The notes: generated by a model from the letters alone, not told the origin. A DNA stretch of 64,000 nucleotides from Chryseobacterium oryctis (GCF_025971925.1 NZ_JAPDHV010000001.1:124001-188000); one strand, 5' to 3'. Counted from the stretch's first letter, positions 33,291 through 42,903 are shown. Program-made: numbers and translations.

Positions 33291-34217
33291 TTAGAATTTC
33301 AAATCTCCATTTACTTCTCTTACAGCTTTTGCTGCTTCAGCAAATTTTGCTTTTTCTTCTTCAGTAAGAGTTACATTTACGATTTTTTCTACTCCATTTG
33401 CTCCAATTATTGCAGGAACACCTAAGCAGATATCGCTTTCTCCGTATTCTCCGTCAAGCATTAAAGAACAAGGAATCATTTTTTTCTGATCACAAGCAAT
33501 TGCCTGAACCATTACAGAAACTGCTGCCCCCGGAGCATACCAAGCTGAAGTTCCTAATAATTTCGTAAGAGTAGCTCCCCCTACTTTAGTTTCTTCAATT
33601 ACATATTTTTGTTTTTCTTCATCTAAGAATTCAGTTACAGGAACTCCGTTTCTTGTAGCTTTACTCAATAAAGGAAGCATACCTGTATCACTGTGAGCTG
33701 CGATTACCATTCCATCAACATCAGAAATCGGAGCTTCTAAAGCTTCTGCTAATCTGTATTTGAATCTTGCTGAATCTAGTGCACCACCCATTCCGATAAT
33801 TTTATTTTTCGGAAGACCTGAAGTTTTGTGTACTAAATAAGCCATTGTATCCATTGGGTTAGAAACAACGATGATAATTACATCAGGAGAATGTTTTACC
33901 AGGTTTTCAGTAACATCTTTTACAATTCCTGCATTGATACCGATTAGCTCTTCTCTCGTCATCCCTGGTTTTCTAGGAATACCTGAAGTAATAACAGCTA
34001 CATGAGAACCTGCAGTTTTGCTATAATCTCCTGTTGTTCCGGTAATTTTTGTATCGAATCCGTTTAAAGATGCTGTTTGCATCAAATCCATTGCTTTACC
34101 TTCAGCAAATCCTTCTTTAATGTCTACTAAAACTACTTCTGAACAGAAGTTTTTCATAGCGATGTATTCTGCACAACTTGCACCTACAGCGCCCGCACCT
34201 ACTACAGTTACTTTCAT
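33291..34217 (-). CDS. mdh: Malate dehydrogenase
   Basis: NAD-dependent oxidation of malate to oxaloacetate in the TCA cycle; cytoplasmic. 308 residues, the LDH-like type of malate dehydrogenase. The Rossmann glycine motif is VGAGAVGAS (6-14), and the catalytic region contains 'GIPRKPGMTREELIGINAG' with Arg residues for substrate binding, VSNPMDTMAYL, and the MVIAAHSDTGMLPL stretch where the catalytic His171-equivalent lies. The gene is monocistronic with a -7 box 56 bp upstream. Confidence 0.96.
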   Translation of the reverse strand: MKVTVVGAGAVGASCAEYIAMKNFCSEVVLVDIKEGFAEGKAMDLMQTASLNGFDTKITGTTGDYSKTAGSHVAVITSGIPRKPGMTREELIGINAGIVKDVTENLVKHSPDVIIIVVSNPMDTMAYLVHKTSGLPKNKIIGMGGALDSARFKYRLAEALEAPISDVDGMVIAAHSDTGMLPLLSKATRNGVPVTEFLDEEKQKYVIEETKVGGATLTKLLGTSAWYAPGAAVSVMVQAIACDQKKMIPCSLMLDGEYGESDICLGVPAIIGANGVEKIVNVTLTEEEKAKFAEAAKAVREVNGDLKF

Positions 34218-34272
34218 TTTTATTTATTTTTTAAATTATTGTTTTATGTTCAATTCTAAATTTGTAACAGCC

Positions 34273-34280
34273 CAAATTTA
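34273..34280 (-). promoter_or_regulatory. -7 promoter box for mdh
   Basis: Minus-strand TAAATTTG matches TAnnTTTG; it would start transcription about 50 bases before the mdh ATG. Confidence 0.5.
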
Positions 34281-34282
34281 AC

Positions 34283-34316
34283 AATTCCTGAAAAATTGAG
34301 CAATCTTTCAGGAATT
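34283..34316. terminator. Hairpin downstream of the DUF3592-like gene
   Basis: AATTCCTGAAA / TTTCAGGAATT arms with an inner ATTG/CAAT helix. It lies 120 bp after the upstream minus-strand gene and just before the mdh promoter, so it probably ends the former. Confidence 0.65.
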
Positions 34317-34436
34317 TTAATTATAATTAATGAAATTTATCAACTTTTAAAAGAACTAATTGGTGAATTTTCATTCAAAAATCTTAATTCTAACACCTAA
34401 AATCCGACAATATTTGCAATTAATTATAGTTTAGGT

Positions 34437-35402
34437 CTAAAATATTTTAGGAATAATAATTTTATCCGGGTTCTTTTCATCGTACAAAATATTGATTTTT
34501 CCTTCTTTGGGTATTGAGACAATATTTAAGAGGCTGATTATTTCTTTATACACAGCAATATGTTCCTTCCCTCTATAATCTGAATACTTCAACTGAAACA
34601 TTACTTGTGGTTGATCATTTATAGTTAATCCGGTTTGGCTTACATTCAAAATCTCAGCTTCTGCATTTCTTCCTGCAAAAAGTATTCTCTCATCTTTATT
34701 TACTTTGAAAAGTAACCCTTGCATGAGTATCATGTCAAACAGAATATACAGTAACATCATAATTCCGCTAAAAACAATAGGATGCATAAAAGTTAAAAAA
34801 CGCCATCCGAAATCATATGATTCTTTGTTATAGAAGTATATATAGAGACCCAATATATAAGCTATTAATGCAATTATCATTAAAACTTTAAATATTATTG
34901 CTTTAACATTCCATGATACTTTTTGGTCTTTCAATATGAAATAAGGAGGGTGATTGAAATCAGGATTGAGTAATATTTTAACAGACTTTCCTTCGTCATA
35001 TCTTTTTTCATTTGGTTTAGTATCAATAAAATACATTTCATGTTCAATCAATACATTTCTATAATTATGGAAAGACAATAAAATTTTTATAAAATTGTAA
35101 TTTGTCTTAGAATTAAAATGAAGCAATTGATATTTAACCACTTCAGCATCACGAAAAATACCGTTTTTTGAAATTTTTTCCATTCGGTATTTTGTGATAA
35201 AATCTTTAAAAATAAGTTTCGTTATTAAATACCCAACTACAAATAACCAGATTAGCAGTGATAGTCCCAAATAAATATAGCTCAGAAATTCTGAGCTTTT
35301 AGGTTCTGAACCCAAACCTGAAGTTTTAAGATAAATAAATATCGGAAATGGGATACAGAAAAATAACATGTAAAGTGCCCAAAAGACAGACCAAAATTTC
35401 AT
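34437..35402 (-). CDS. Multi-helix membrane protein, DUF3592-like C-terminus
   Basis: A 321-residue protein with four likely transmembrane helices: two near the N-terminus (about 5-25 and 40-65) and two in the middle (about 165-190 and 200-225). The C-terminal soluble part (about 240-321) has the strand pattern 'AEILNVSQTGLTINDQP' to 'KINILYDEKNPDKIIIPK', which resembles the DUF3592 fold, and a similar strand pattern occurs between the helix pairs, suggesting an internal duplication. Function is unknown. It stands between mdh and ndpA, on the same strand. Confidence 0.75.
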   Translation of the reverse strand: MKFWSVFWALYMLFFCIPFPIFIYLKTSGLGSEPKSSEFLSYIYLGLSLLIWLFVVGYLITKLIFKDFITKYRMEKISKNGIFRDAEVVKYQLLHFNSKTNYNFIKILLSFHNYRNVLIEHEMYFIDTKPNEKRYDEGKSVKILLNPDFNHPPYFILKDQKVSWNVKAIIFKVLMIIALIAYILGLYIYFYNKESYDFGWRFLTFMHPIVFSGIMMLLYILFDMILMQGLLFKVNKDERILFAGRNAEAEILNVSQTGLTINDQPQVMFQLKYSDYRGKEHIAVYKEIISLLNIVSIPKEGKINILYDEKNPDKIIIPKIF

Positions 35403-35458
35403 ATTTCATATTTTTGATTGTCTTAAAGGTAAAAATTATTTCAATAATGAGTAATTCC

Positions 35459-36472
35459 CTAAACTTCTTTATCGAAATACAACATATAATATTTTCCGTT
35501 TTCATCTTCACCCTGAGCCAGTTTTTGGCGGTCACCATGAATATAAATATGGAAGTTTTTATCTAGTTTGATAATACTTTTGAAATGTCTCTGTGTCTTT
35601 TTAACAGCAGTTTCGTTAATAGGAAACTCTTCTGCAATATTGATTTGCATATCCTGCTCGTAATCTGTTTTAAAGTTTACAAAACTTTCAATTACATGCT
35701 CATCTCCCAAAACTTCTTTCGTAAAATCATCTAATTTAAATTCTTCTTTTTCTTTGAAAAAATTAATTGATTTATTTAAAAAATCTGCCTGATCCGCCTT
35801 AGAAACCTCAAATTCTTGTGGCAATTGCTTCGTGATATAATCTTTATACACCATCAAAGCTTCCTGCGTATGAAAATATTCATCATCACGCTGTTTTACC
35901 TTTAAAAAATCTTCAAACCAGTAATACATGTCTCCGTTTTTGTTGTTGTCTACAACAGAAAGGACATAACCAGTCTCTTTATCGTTATTATAAATCAAAG
36001 CTGCTTTATCGATTTTAGATAAGCCAATTCCTTGATCTTTTTCTATATCAAAGGTTTCATTTTGAGGGAAAATTTTAAGGAAAGATTCTCTTTTTTCTGT
36101 TTTAAAAATGCCTATTTTATCAACTTTCTCTCCATTTTCTCTTTCATCTTCAAAATATACAATAAACAGTTCTCCACCTTGAACTCTTGGATTTTCGGCA
36201 GCCTCAAAAAGGTGTTTTGCAATGTTTTCGGATTCCCAAATAAATTTGGCTTTGTCATCAAAAATTTCAGACACAGAACTATAAACCGGATTATTGACCA
36301 GATAAGTATCACTATAAAAATGATATGTCTCTTCTGACTTGAATGAACCTAAAAAATAATCTTCCAGTAACTCTGCCATTCCCTCTTCCAACTGCAATTC
36401 TTCCTGAGAAAGTATCAAAGATTCTCCGTTTATTTTATTTCCTACTCTGTGTACTATGATTTTTGAAAACAT
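35459..36472 (-). CDS. Nucleoid-associated protein (NdpA/YejK family)
   Basis: A 337-residue protein of the 37-kDa nucleoid-associated family. The N-terminal 'KIIVHRVGNKINGE' and the central 'GELFIVYFEDERENGEKVDKIGIFKTE' are characteristic, as is the late 'FHIYIHGDRQKLAQGEDENGKYYMLYF'-type segment. Family members bind DNA and co-purify with the nucleoid; a catalytic role is not known. A -7 box lies 20 bp upstream of the start. It is monocistronic or the first gene of a short minus-strand run. Confidence 0.88.
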   Translation of the reverse strand: MFSKIIVHRVGNKINGESLILSQEELQLEEGMAELLEDYFLGSFKSEETYHFYSDTYLVNNPVYSSVSEIFDDKAKFIWESENIAKHLFEAAENPRVQGGELFIVYFEDERENGEKVDKIGIFKTEKRESFLKIFPQNETFDIEKDQGIGLSKIDKAALIYNNDKETGYVLSVVDNNKNGDMYYWFEDFLKVKQRDDEYFHTQEALMVYKDYITKQLPQEFEVSKADQADFLNKSINFFKEKEEFKLDDFTKEVLGDEHVIESFVNFKTDYEQDMQINIAEEFPINETAVKKTQRHFKSIIKLDKNFHIYIHGDRQKLAQGEDENGKYYMLYFDKEV

Positions 36473-36491
36473 TTTTTATTAAATTTAGCTA

Positions 36492-36499
36492 CAAATATA
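36492..36499 (-). promoter_or_regulatory. -7 promoter box for the NdpA-like gene
   Basis: Minus-strand TATATTTG, a perfect TAnnTTTG match, 20 bp before the ATG; the leader would be very short. Confidence 0.5.
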
Positions 36500-36552
36500 C
36501 AGCGGATTCTGAAAAGCTTAAAGAGTAGGAATAAATTAAATCACATTTTAAA

Positions 36553-36729
36553 ATGAAAAATCTCAAAAAAATCTCTAGAAACGATTTAAAAGAAATTAAA
36601 GGCAATGGATTTATTACCAAATGTACAGGTAAAGAAGAAGGTGCTTTTTGCGACTGGGTAAGTGCTGGTGGATATGGCACAGGCTCATGTGGATATCAAG
36701 GAAGTATTTTCATTTGCATTCCTGACTAA
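36553..36729 (+). CDS. Short GG/KG-leader peptide precursor (bacteriocin-like)
   Basis: A 58-residue peptide too short for most ORF calling. The leader MKNLKKISRNDLKEIKGNG is nearly identical in form to that of the peptide at 32977 (MKNLKK-x-[ST]R-x-[ED]L), but the double-Gly site is replaced by Lys-Gly-Asn-Gly. The core has four cysteines (24, 33, 46, 55) and several Gly-Tyr/Gly-Ser steps. A terminator follows directly, supporting a real, independently transcribed gene. It may be a bacteriocin, a signal or a surface peptide; no exporter or immunity gene is adjacent. Confidence 0.78.
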   Translation: MKNLKKISRNDLKEIKGNGFITKCTGKEEGAFCDWVSAGGYGTGSCGYQGSIFICIPD

Positions 36730-36739
36730 AATAAAACAG

Positions 36740-36767
36740 AAAACCCTGAGTCTTTGCTCGGGGTTTT
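36740..36767 (+). terminator. Terminator of the short peptide gene
   Basis: AAAACCCTGAG / CTCGGGGTTTT stem with one T-G wobble, ending in TTTTATTATTTT, 10 bp after the stop codon. Confidence 0.88.
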
Positions 36768-37046
36768 ATTATTTTCTTTACTACTCTTTCCTTTAGTTAT
36801 TATCTACAAAATATAACATTTAGTCAGAATAAAATAATATCAAGAATTTTTGTCCGTTTTATTACTATGACAGGAAACAACACAAATGTTAATATTTTAT
36901 AATTAACATTTCTTTGAACCTCCTGATTATAAACACATCATGTAAATTTTGAAAAAATATTATTTATATCGATTCTAAATAATGAAAATATTTAGTATTT
37001 TTGGTATAGTTTTAGTCACCAAAAAAGTATCTGAAAAATATTAATT
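36768..37046. other. AT-rich intergenic stretch
   Basis: Holds no ORF I can support. It contains TATTTTTG (36996-37003), a TAnnTTTG match 43 bp before the next gene, which could be its -7 box; no clear -33 element is seen. Confidence 0.4.
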
Positions 37047-37442
37047 ATGATGAGTGTACAAATGCAAACGATCAATCAAAAGACGGCTATTGAGTATTTA
37101 AAATTTTTCTATCCTCGACTTCGTAAAGAAATTACACAATTATCAATTCAGGATAATTTTGCAGGAGTAATCCAAACCATTATAGACTATTTAAAAAATC
37201 TTTTACAAGAATCTAAGATTAGTATTATAGCCCATCATATTAAACTAATGGACTGTATTTACAGAAATGGAAATTGCTATGTGAGAAGTATCATAGAAAA
37301 TCTTTTTATAAGATCATTTGAAAGTTTCAAGAAACACGCTAAAATTCAGCATTGGAGACTTCTTTACCAATATATGCCTGTAAGTTTCCAAATCGTTTAT
37401 AACGAACAACAGAAGAAAGATAAATTATTCTTTGGTAAATAA
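37047..37442 (+). CDS. Small helical protein of unknown function
   Basis: A 131-residue, probably all-helical cytoplasmic protein. It is basic and rich in Ile, Tyr and His, with the segment 'LMDCIYRNGNCYVRSIIENLFIRSFESF' in the middle. I recall similar short proteins in Chryseobacterium without known function but cannot name the family safely. The start could be either of the two first methionines. It is flanked by terminators, so it is monocistronic. Confidence 0.75.
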   Translation: MMSVQMQTINQKTAIEYLKFFYPRLRKEITQLSIQDNFAGVIQTIIDYLKNLLQESKISIIAHHIKLMDCIYRNGNCYVRSIIENLFIRSFESFKKHAKIQHWRLLYQYMPVSFQIVYNEQQKKDKLFFGK

Positions 37443-37453
37443 AACTTGAAATA

Positions 37454-37488
37454 AAAAACTCCTCAAGCATTTTGCTTGAGGAGTTTTT
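37454..37488. terminator. Strong bidirectional terminator
   Basis: Sixteen-bp arms AAAAACTCCTCAAGCA / TGCTTGAGGAGTTTTT with a 3-base loop, between the small helical protein and the Dcu transporter. Confidence 0.92.
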
Positions 37489-37533
37489 GCTTTTACACTA
37501 CAAATTCTACTCAGTTTAGTATTTAATTTTAAG

Positions 37534-39117
37534 TTAAAGAAAATTTACCAGTAAAAAGCCTATTCCTGTAGCAGCCCAAACGGCTATCATTCCAGGAATC
37601 ATCATACTATGATTAACAAGGTATGTCCCTGCATGAGTAGTTCCTGACCTATCAAAATTAATTGCAGCTAAATCACTTGGATAAAAGCAAAAAAAGAAAT
37701 AAGCATAAGAGGCAGGAATACAAGCAATAAGAGTATGTACAGGAATCCCTAGAGAAATTCCCAACGGTATCATCACCAATAATACCGCAGCCTGACTTTT
37801 CAGGAATGCTGATACACAAAACATCGCAATGGCAAACGTCCAGGGATGCTCACGAACTATATCACTAATAAGATACAGAATATAAGGTTTATTATTTTCT
37901 ATCACACTTTCGCTCATCCAGGCAATACCAAAAATCATAATGACAGCAACCATTCCTGCGTTGAAAACTTTAGTATCAGATATTTTTTTTGCAGAAATAT
38001 TTGTTACGAATAAGATAATAGCTCCCACAGCAAACATCACAAACTGCAATACAACACTCATTCTCAACGGCTTGCCTTCACCATCAAGAGGAAGAAGTTT
38101 TTCAGGAAAAACAGCAAGTATAACGATGGCTAAAATACCTAATAAGAAAAATGTTAAAGCCCTACCAGACTTAGTGTTAGTTTCAAGTTCATTGCTTTGC
38201 ATCTCACCAAAAATGTATTTTCTTTGTTCAGGATCTGCAATTTTAGCCTGAAATTCAGAATCATTTTCTAAATCTTTCCCTCTTTTAATACTCCAAATAG
38301 ACGCAAGAAGAAGACCAATAAAACAAGAAGGAATTGTAATTTTAAGAATATCTATTAAACTGACACCCAATCCCGCTGTAGCAAACATACCGACCAGTGC
38401 TGCGGCGGCGGCAGATATAGGACTTGCCGTAATTCCGAGCTGACTGGCTATCGCGGCAACAGCCATTGGTCTTTCCGGGCGAATTCCCTTTTTGATAGAA
38501 ACATCATAAATTACAGGCAAAAGAGGATAAACGGCATGCCCTGTTCCTACAAGCATTGTAAGAAAAAAAGTACTCATAGGAGCAAGAAAAACAACAAATG
38601 ATGGATTTTTACGAAGAATTTTTTCTGCAAACTTTACAATAAGTCCCAACGCGCCTGTAGCCTCAAGAGTTGCTGAAGTAGTTGCTACAGCAAGAATAAT
38701 CAGCATAACTTCTATTGGTGGTTTAGCAGGAATTGCCCCAAAAACAAAAACTAATAATGTTACTCCAAGCCCACCAAGCATTCCCAAAGCAACACCTCCG
38801 TATTTAATTCCGAAATAAATAATGACTAAAAGCAATGCCAATTGAGTCCAAAACAACATCGAAGCCTTAGGATCTTGAGGTTTTTCACCCATTTCTTCTT
38901 CATGTTTTATTTTATTTAGGCTAATCACTTTATTATCGCCTTTATTTTCAGAAGCCACAATAGTTTTTTCGATATCAAGAGATGGAATTTTAATTTCTTC
39001 TTTTAACGTAGTAGCCAAAGGTATGACCGGTTCTGCAGCATTTAGCATGTTCAACTGTAGTGTGCACAATAGCACAGCTAAAGCCATTAATGCTTTTCTT
39101 AAAATTGAAAATTTCAT
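37534..39117 (-). CDS. Dcu-family C4-dicarboxylate transporter with signal-peptide extension
   Basis: A 527-residue inner-membrane transporter of the DcuA/DcuB family for fumarate, malate, succinate or aspartate. From Met87 on the sequence follows the family (LALLLVIIYFGIKYGGVALGMLGGLGV, and GTGHAVYPLLPVIYD at about 190). Before this it has an extra 86 residues: a signal peptide (1-27, ending NAAEP) and a polar, Lys-rich region that would lie in the periplasm. Met87 would be a family-typical alternative start (38859), but the annotated start is only 24 bp after the porin gene, favouring the long form. It is probably translated with that porin. Confidence 0.85.
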   Translation of the reverse strand: MKFSILRKALMALAVLLCTLQLNMLNAAEPVIPLATTLKEEIKIPSLDIEKTIVASENKGDNKVISLNKIKHEEEMGEKPQDPKASMLFWTQLALLLVIIYFGIKYGGVALGMLGGLGVTLLVFVFGAIPAKPPIEVMLIILAVATTSATLEATGALGLIVKFAEKILRKNPSFVVFLAPMSTFFLTMLVGTGHAVYPLLPVIYDVSIKKGIRPERPMAVAAIASQLGITASPISAAAAALVGMFATAGLGVSLIDILKITIPSCFIGLLLASIWSIKRGKDLENDSEFQAKIADPEQRKYIFGEMQSNELETNTKSGRALTFFLLGILAIVILAVFPEKLLPLDGEGKPLRMSVVLQFVMFAVGAIILFVTNISAKKISDTKVFNAGMVAVIMIFGIAWMSESVIENNKPYILYLISDIVREHPWTFAIAMFCVSAFLKSQAAVLLVMIPLGISLGIPVHTLIACIPASYAYFFFCFYPSDLAAINFDRSGTTHAGTYLVNHSMMIPGMIAVWAATGIGFLLVNFL

Positions 39118-39141
39118 AATTAATTTTTTATAAAAGTTGTA

Positions 39142-40320
39142 TTAGAATCTCCCTTGTACCTGGACTATAAACAGATTGCTGTTGTATTGATTAGTATTTT
39201 CCATCTGTTTTTTATAGCGATCCATTTGGAGTCCCAACTGTATTCTTGCACCATAATTTTTCAGGAATTCCAGTGCTATCATTGGTGTAATAGTCTGTCG
39301 AGGGTTAGAATTTAATCTAAAATTGCTATCCAAATATTCATAACGAACCGATAAATCAATAGCATTAAGATTGTGATAGTTTACTTCGTATCTCAGATTG
39401 GGCAAAAAATAAATACCTCGTACTAGATAATCATCGGGATTAGATGTTCTGACATTTTCAGCCAAAGAATTGTACAATACGTGATTGGTTGCCTGCTTAG
39501 CCTCCAATTGTATATCTAGACTCAAAAGAGAGTTCAGTTTCACGTTTCCTGTAACATCTACTCCAACTGCATAAACTTTTTTACTGAAAACTTCCCCAAC
39601 TCCCCCATTTAATCCTAGGTTTAGATTGTATTTCGGAGATAAACCCAATACCAAACGTGTAGAATATTGCTTACCATTATCATTATCGTTGATTTGATTT
39701 TTACCATTTCCATTTACCACAGACACGGCATATTGCAAAGGAAGTTTCCCCAGTTTTACCTGTCCTCCAACTGAAACTCCTATTTGGAAACTTGTCCACC
39801 CTAATTTGCCAAATTGTGAATATTGATTAGACCAATCTAATGACCTGATGATATCAATAGGATACGTTTCTTCAATACCAAACCATGGGCGAAATTGTCC
39901 TACTGTAACAGCTATTTTAGGATTTAAGGTATATTTTATATAGGCATTTTCGAGAACGCCTCCTTTAGGATCATTTTTAAAATCAGCGAGGTTAGCTAGT
40001 ACAACCACTTCAGTTCTTTTACTAATCTGGACTTGTGCCTGAGCTCTCATATATTTAATTAGAAAACCATTATCAGTACCACTATGGTCGCTATGATGCA
40101 AACCATTTACATCTACATCTTTGGTCATACCTAATGTATAACGACTTTGAAAGAGTCCTTTAAATTGAATTTGGGGGTACTTAATCTCTGGGGCTTTCGG
40201 TTTTACTGACAATGAATCTGCTAATGGAGCACGTACGGAATCTTTAGTTTGTGCATTACTCAAAATAACTCCTACAAATAACGGAACAAATACTAAGTTC
40301 CGAAAATTTCTCTTTCTCAT
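39142..40320 (-). CDS. OprO/OprP-type outer-membrane porin
   Basis: A 392-residue porin with a signal peptide (1-23, ending SNAQ). The family features of the phosphate-selective porin O/P group are seen: 'FLIKYMRAQAQVQISKRTEVVV' near residue 90, then ENAYIKYTLNPKIAVTVGQFRPWFGIEE, followed by alternating beta-strands to the final VQVQGRF with terminal Phe. Because its gene precedes a dicarboxylate transporter in the same operon, it more likely passes dicarboxylates than phosphate here. It begins the operon. Confidence 0.85.
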   Translation of the reverse strand: MRKRNFRNLVFVPLFVGVILSNAQTKDSVRAPLADSLSVKPKAPEIKYPQIQFKGLFQSRYTLGMTKDVDVNGLHHSDHSGTDNGFLIKYMRAQAQVQISKRTEVVVLANLADFKNDPKGGVLENAYIKYTLNPKIAVTVGQFRPWFGIEETYPIDIIRSLDWSNQYSQFGKLGWTSFQIGVSVGGQVKLGKLPLQYAVSVVNGNGKNQINDNDNGKQYSTRLVLGLSPKYNLNLGLNGGVGEVFSKKVYAVGVDVTGNVKLNSLLSLDIQLEAKQATNHVLYNSLAENVRTSNPDDYLVRGIYFLPNLRYEVNYHNLNAIDLSVRYEYLDSNFRLNSNPRQTITPMIALEFLKNYGARIQLGLQMDRYKKQMENTNQYNSNLFIVQVQGRF

Positions 40321-40529
40321 AAATATTTCATGCTTTTCTCTATATAAAGGTCTGATTTTTCATTTCATTTTAAAAGAGGATAAACATGTCTTATTTCAGG
40401 TCGTCATATGATTCATAACATGGTGAAAAACTTTTATATCAATAATTATTTTATTAAACTTCTGATCATTGTTTTGCTCAATACAGATACTTTGTAATGA
40501 GCATTTTTTTCCGCAAAAATCTATATAAA

Positions 40530-40564
40530 AAAACTGCTGTAAACACATGGTTTACAGCAGTTTT
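40530..40564 (-). terminator. dnaK terminator
   Basis: Fifteen-bp perfect arms AAAACTGCTGTAAAC / GTTTACAGCAGTTTT with a 5-base loop, 22 bp beyond the dnaK stop. Confidence 0.92.
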
Positions 40565-40585
40565 ATAATTACTTATATATAATTA

Positions 40586-42478
40586 TTACTTAACTTCTTC
40601 GAAGTCTGCATCTTGCACATCTTCACCTCCTGCATTATTTGCTCCAGCATTTTGAGCTTCTGCACCTTGAGCTTGCTGTCCTGCTGCATATAACTCTTCT
40701 GAAGCTGCCATCCAAGCTGCATCTAATGCTTCTGTTTTAGCCTTCACATCATCTGCATTTTTAGCTTCAAAAGCTGTTTTCAATTCTCCATGAGCTGTTT
40801 CAATCGCAGCTTTTTTGTCAGCAGATAATTTATCACCAAACTCTTTCAATTGTTTTTCAGTTTGGAAGATTAATCCGTCTGCTTTGTTGAATATTTCAAC
40901 TTCTTCTTTTCTCTTAGCATCTGCTGCAGAATTTTCCTGAGCCTCTTTCTTCATTCTTTCGATTTCTTCATCAGAAAGACCTGAAGATGCCTGAATTTTA
41001 ATAGATTGCTCTTTACCTGTTCCTTTATCTTTAGCAGAAACACTTAGAATACCGTTTGCATCGATATCGAAAGTAACTTCGATTTGAGGAACTCCTCTTG
41101 GCGCTGGCGGAATATCTGTAAGGTCGAATCTACCAATCTCTTTATTGTCGTTGAACATTGGTCTTTCCCCCTGTCCTACTCTGATACTTACAGCCGGCTG
41201 ATTGTCAGAAGCTGTAGAGAATACTTCGGATTTCTTAGTTGGGATTGTAGTATTAGCTTCAATTAATTTAGTAAATACAGAACCCATCGTTTCGATACCT
41301 AAAGAAAGCGGAGTAACATCAAGAAGTAATACATCTTTTACATCCCCTGTTAATACTCCTCCTTGGATAGCCGCACCAATAGCTACAACCTCATCTGGGT
41401 TAACTCCTTTAGATGGTTTTTTACCGAAGAACTTTTCTACTTCTTCCTGAATGATTGGGATTCTTGTAGAACCACCTACCAAGATAACCTCATCGATGTC
41501 AGAAACTGAAAGACCAGCATCAGACAACGCTTTTTTACAAGGCTCCATAGATCTTCTTACCAAATCAGCAGATAATTGCTCAAATTTAGCTTTAGTTAAA
41601 GTTTTCACTAAGTGTTTAGGACCTGTAGCTGTAGCTGTAATATACGGAAGGTTGATTTCAGTTTGCGGAGAAGAAGATAATTCGATTTTAGCTTTTTCAG
41701 CAGCTTCTTTCAATCTTTGAAGAGCAATTGCATCAGATTTTAAATCTACACCTTCTTCAGACTTGAATTCATCAGCCATCCAATTGATAATAACATCATC
41801 AAAGTCATCACCCCCTAAGTGAGTATCTCCGTTTGTAGACAATACTTCAAACACCCCGTCACCTAAATCAAGGATAGAAATATCGAAAGTACCACCACCA
41901 AGATCATATACAGCGATTTTTTGGTCTTTGTGGCTTTTATCAAGACCATAAGCTAAAGCAGCTGCTGTAGGTTCGTTGATAATCCTTTCTACTTTAAGAC
42001 CAGCAATTTCACCAGCTTCTTTAGTAGCTTGTCTTTGTGCATCATTGAAATATGCAGGAACAGTAATTACCGCTCTTGTTACTTCTTGTCCAAGATAATC
42101 TTCAGCAGTTTTCTTCATTTTTTGAAGCGTCATTGCAGAGATTTCCTGTGGAGTATATTCTCTATCGTCGATTTTTACTTTTACAGTATCGTTTGGTCCG
42201 GAAACCACTTTATATGGTACTCTTGATATTTCAGAAGCATCATCTTTAAAGTGAGTTCCAATAAATCTTTTGATAGAGTAAACAGTTTTCGTTGGATTCG
42301 TTACAGCCTGTCTTTTTGCAGGATCCCCTACTTTTCTTTCACCATCTTCTGTAAACGCTACAATAGAAGGAGTTGTTCTTTTTCCTTCTGCATTAGGAAT
42401 AACAACAGGGTCTTTCCCCTCCATTACAGCAACACAAGAATTGGTTGTTCCTAAGTCGATTCCAATTATTTTACTCAT
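40586..42478 (-). CDS. dnaK: Molecular chaperone DnaK
   Basis: The Hsp70 chaperone, 630 residues. The ATPase domain (1-about 380) has the phosphate loop [13 protein letters not shown] (6-18) and [14 protein letters not shown]; the substrate-binding domain includes [12 protein letters not shown]; the Gly/Ala-rich C-terminus ends [11 protein letters not shown], the short EEVK tail. It is not followed by dnaJ or grpE within the window, which differs from many genomes where the genes are linked. Monocistronic, with a strong terminator. It is divergent from ppk1, with a 425-bp region between them. Confidence 0.99.
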   Translation of the reverse strand: MSKIIGIDLGTTNSCVAVMEGKDPVVIPNAEGKRTTPSIVAFTEDGERKVGDPAKRQAVTNPTKTVYSIKRFIGTHFKDDASEISRVPYKVVSGPNDTVKVKIDDREYTPQEISAMTLQKMKKTAEDYLGQEVTRAVITVPAYFNDAQRQATKEAGEIAGLKVERIINEPTAAALAYGLDKSHKDQKIAVYDLGGGTFDISILDLGDGVFEVLSTNGDTHLGGDDFDDVIINWMADEFKSEEGVDLKSDAIALQRLKEAAEKAKIELSSSPQTEINLPYITATATGPKHLVKTLTKAKFEQLSADLVRRSMEPCKKALSDAGLSVSDIDEVILVGGSTRIPIIQEEVEKFFGKKPSKGVNPDEVVAIGAAIQGGVLTGDVKDVLLLDVTPLSLGIETMGSVFTKLIEANTTIPTKKSEVFSTASDNQPAVSIRVGQGERPMFNDNKEIGRFDLTDIPPAPRGVPQIEVTFDIDANGILSVSAKDKGTGKEQSIKIQASSGLSDEEIERMKKEAQENSAADAKRKEEVEIFNKADGLIFQTEKQLKEFGDKLSADKKAAIETAHGELKTAFEAKNADDVKAKTEALDAAWMAASEELYAAGQQAQGAEAQNAGANNAGGEDVQDADFEEVK

Positions 42479-42903
42479 AATATTTTTATTTTTTCTAAAT
42501 TTTTAATTCAATTTACATTCTCAATTTCTCAATATTTATACCATTCATTTTTTTATGACAAATTGACATATTCAAGCCAAAAACATAGAAGAATTTAAGG
42601 TTAAAAAAATCATTAATCACCCCAAAAACTCAATTTAATATACAAGAAGGCTCATTTATTTAATGATTGTTGTTTTGTCATAAACATTTAACAATCATTA
42701 TCAATTTTGTCATTTTAGATTCAAATAACTTTTAAATTGTGTCTTTTAAAATTATCCGTTATACATTTATATTTATTGTTATTTTTTAATAACTTTAATC
42801 TAATTAATCCCATTAGAATAAAGGTTATTTAACTAAACCTTAACGTTAAAAAGCCTTCTGAGACGCAATGAATCATTATTTTTGATAAAATATAAACTAA
42901 CGA
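42479..42903. other. dnaK-ppk1 divergent regulatory region
   Basis: No ORF is supported here. It holds an 11-bp perfect inverted repeat TAATGATTGTT / AACAATCATTA (42661-42671 and 42690-42700) and three TTTGTCAT copies, two in the ppk1 direction (42674 and 42706) and one in the dnaK direction (about 42557). TATTTTTG at 42877-42884 is a possible ppk1 -7 box. Confidence 0.5.

Noticed and set aside
41202-41720. Plus-strand ORFs inside dnaK
   Set aside because: Long open frames opposite a highly conserved gene with biased codons; typical shadows.
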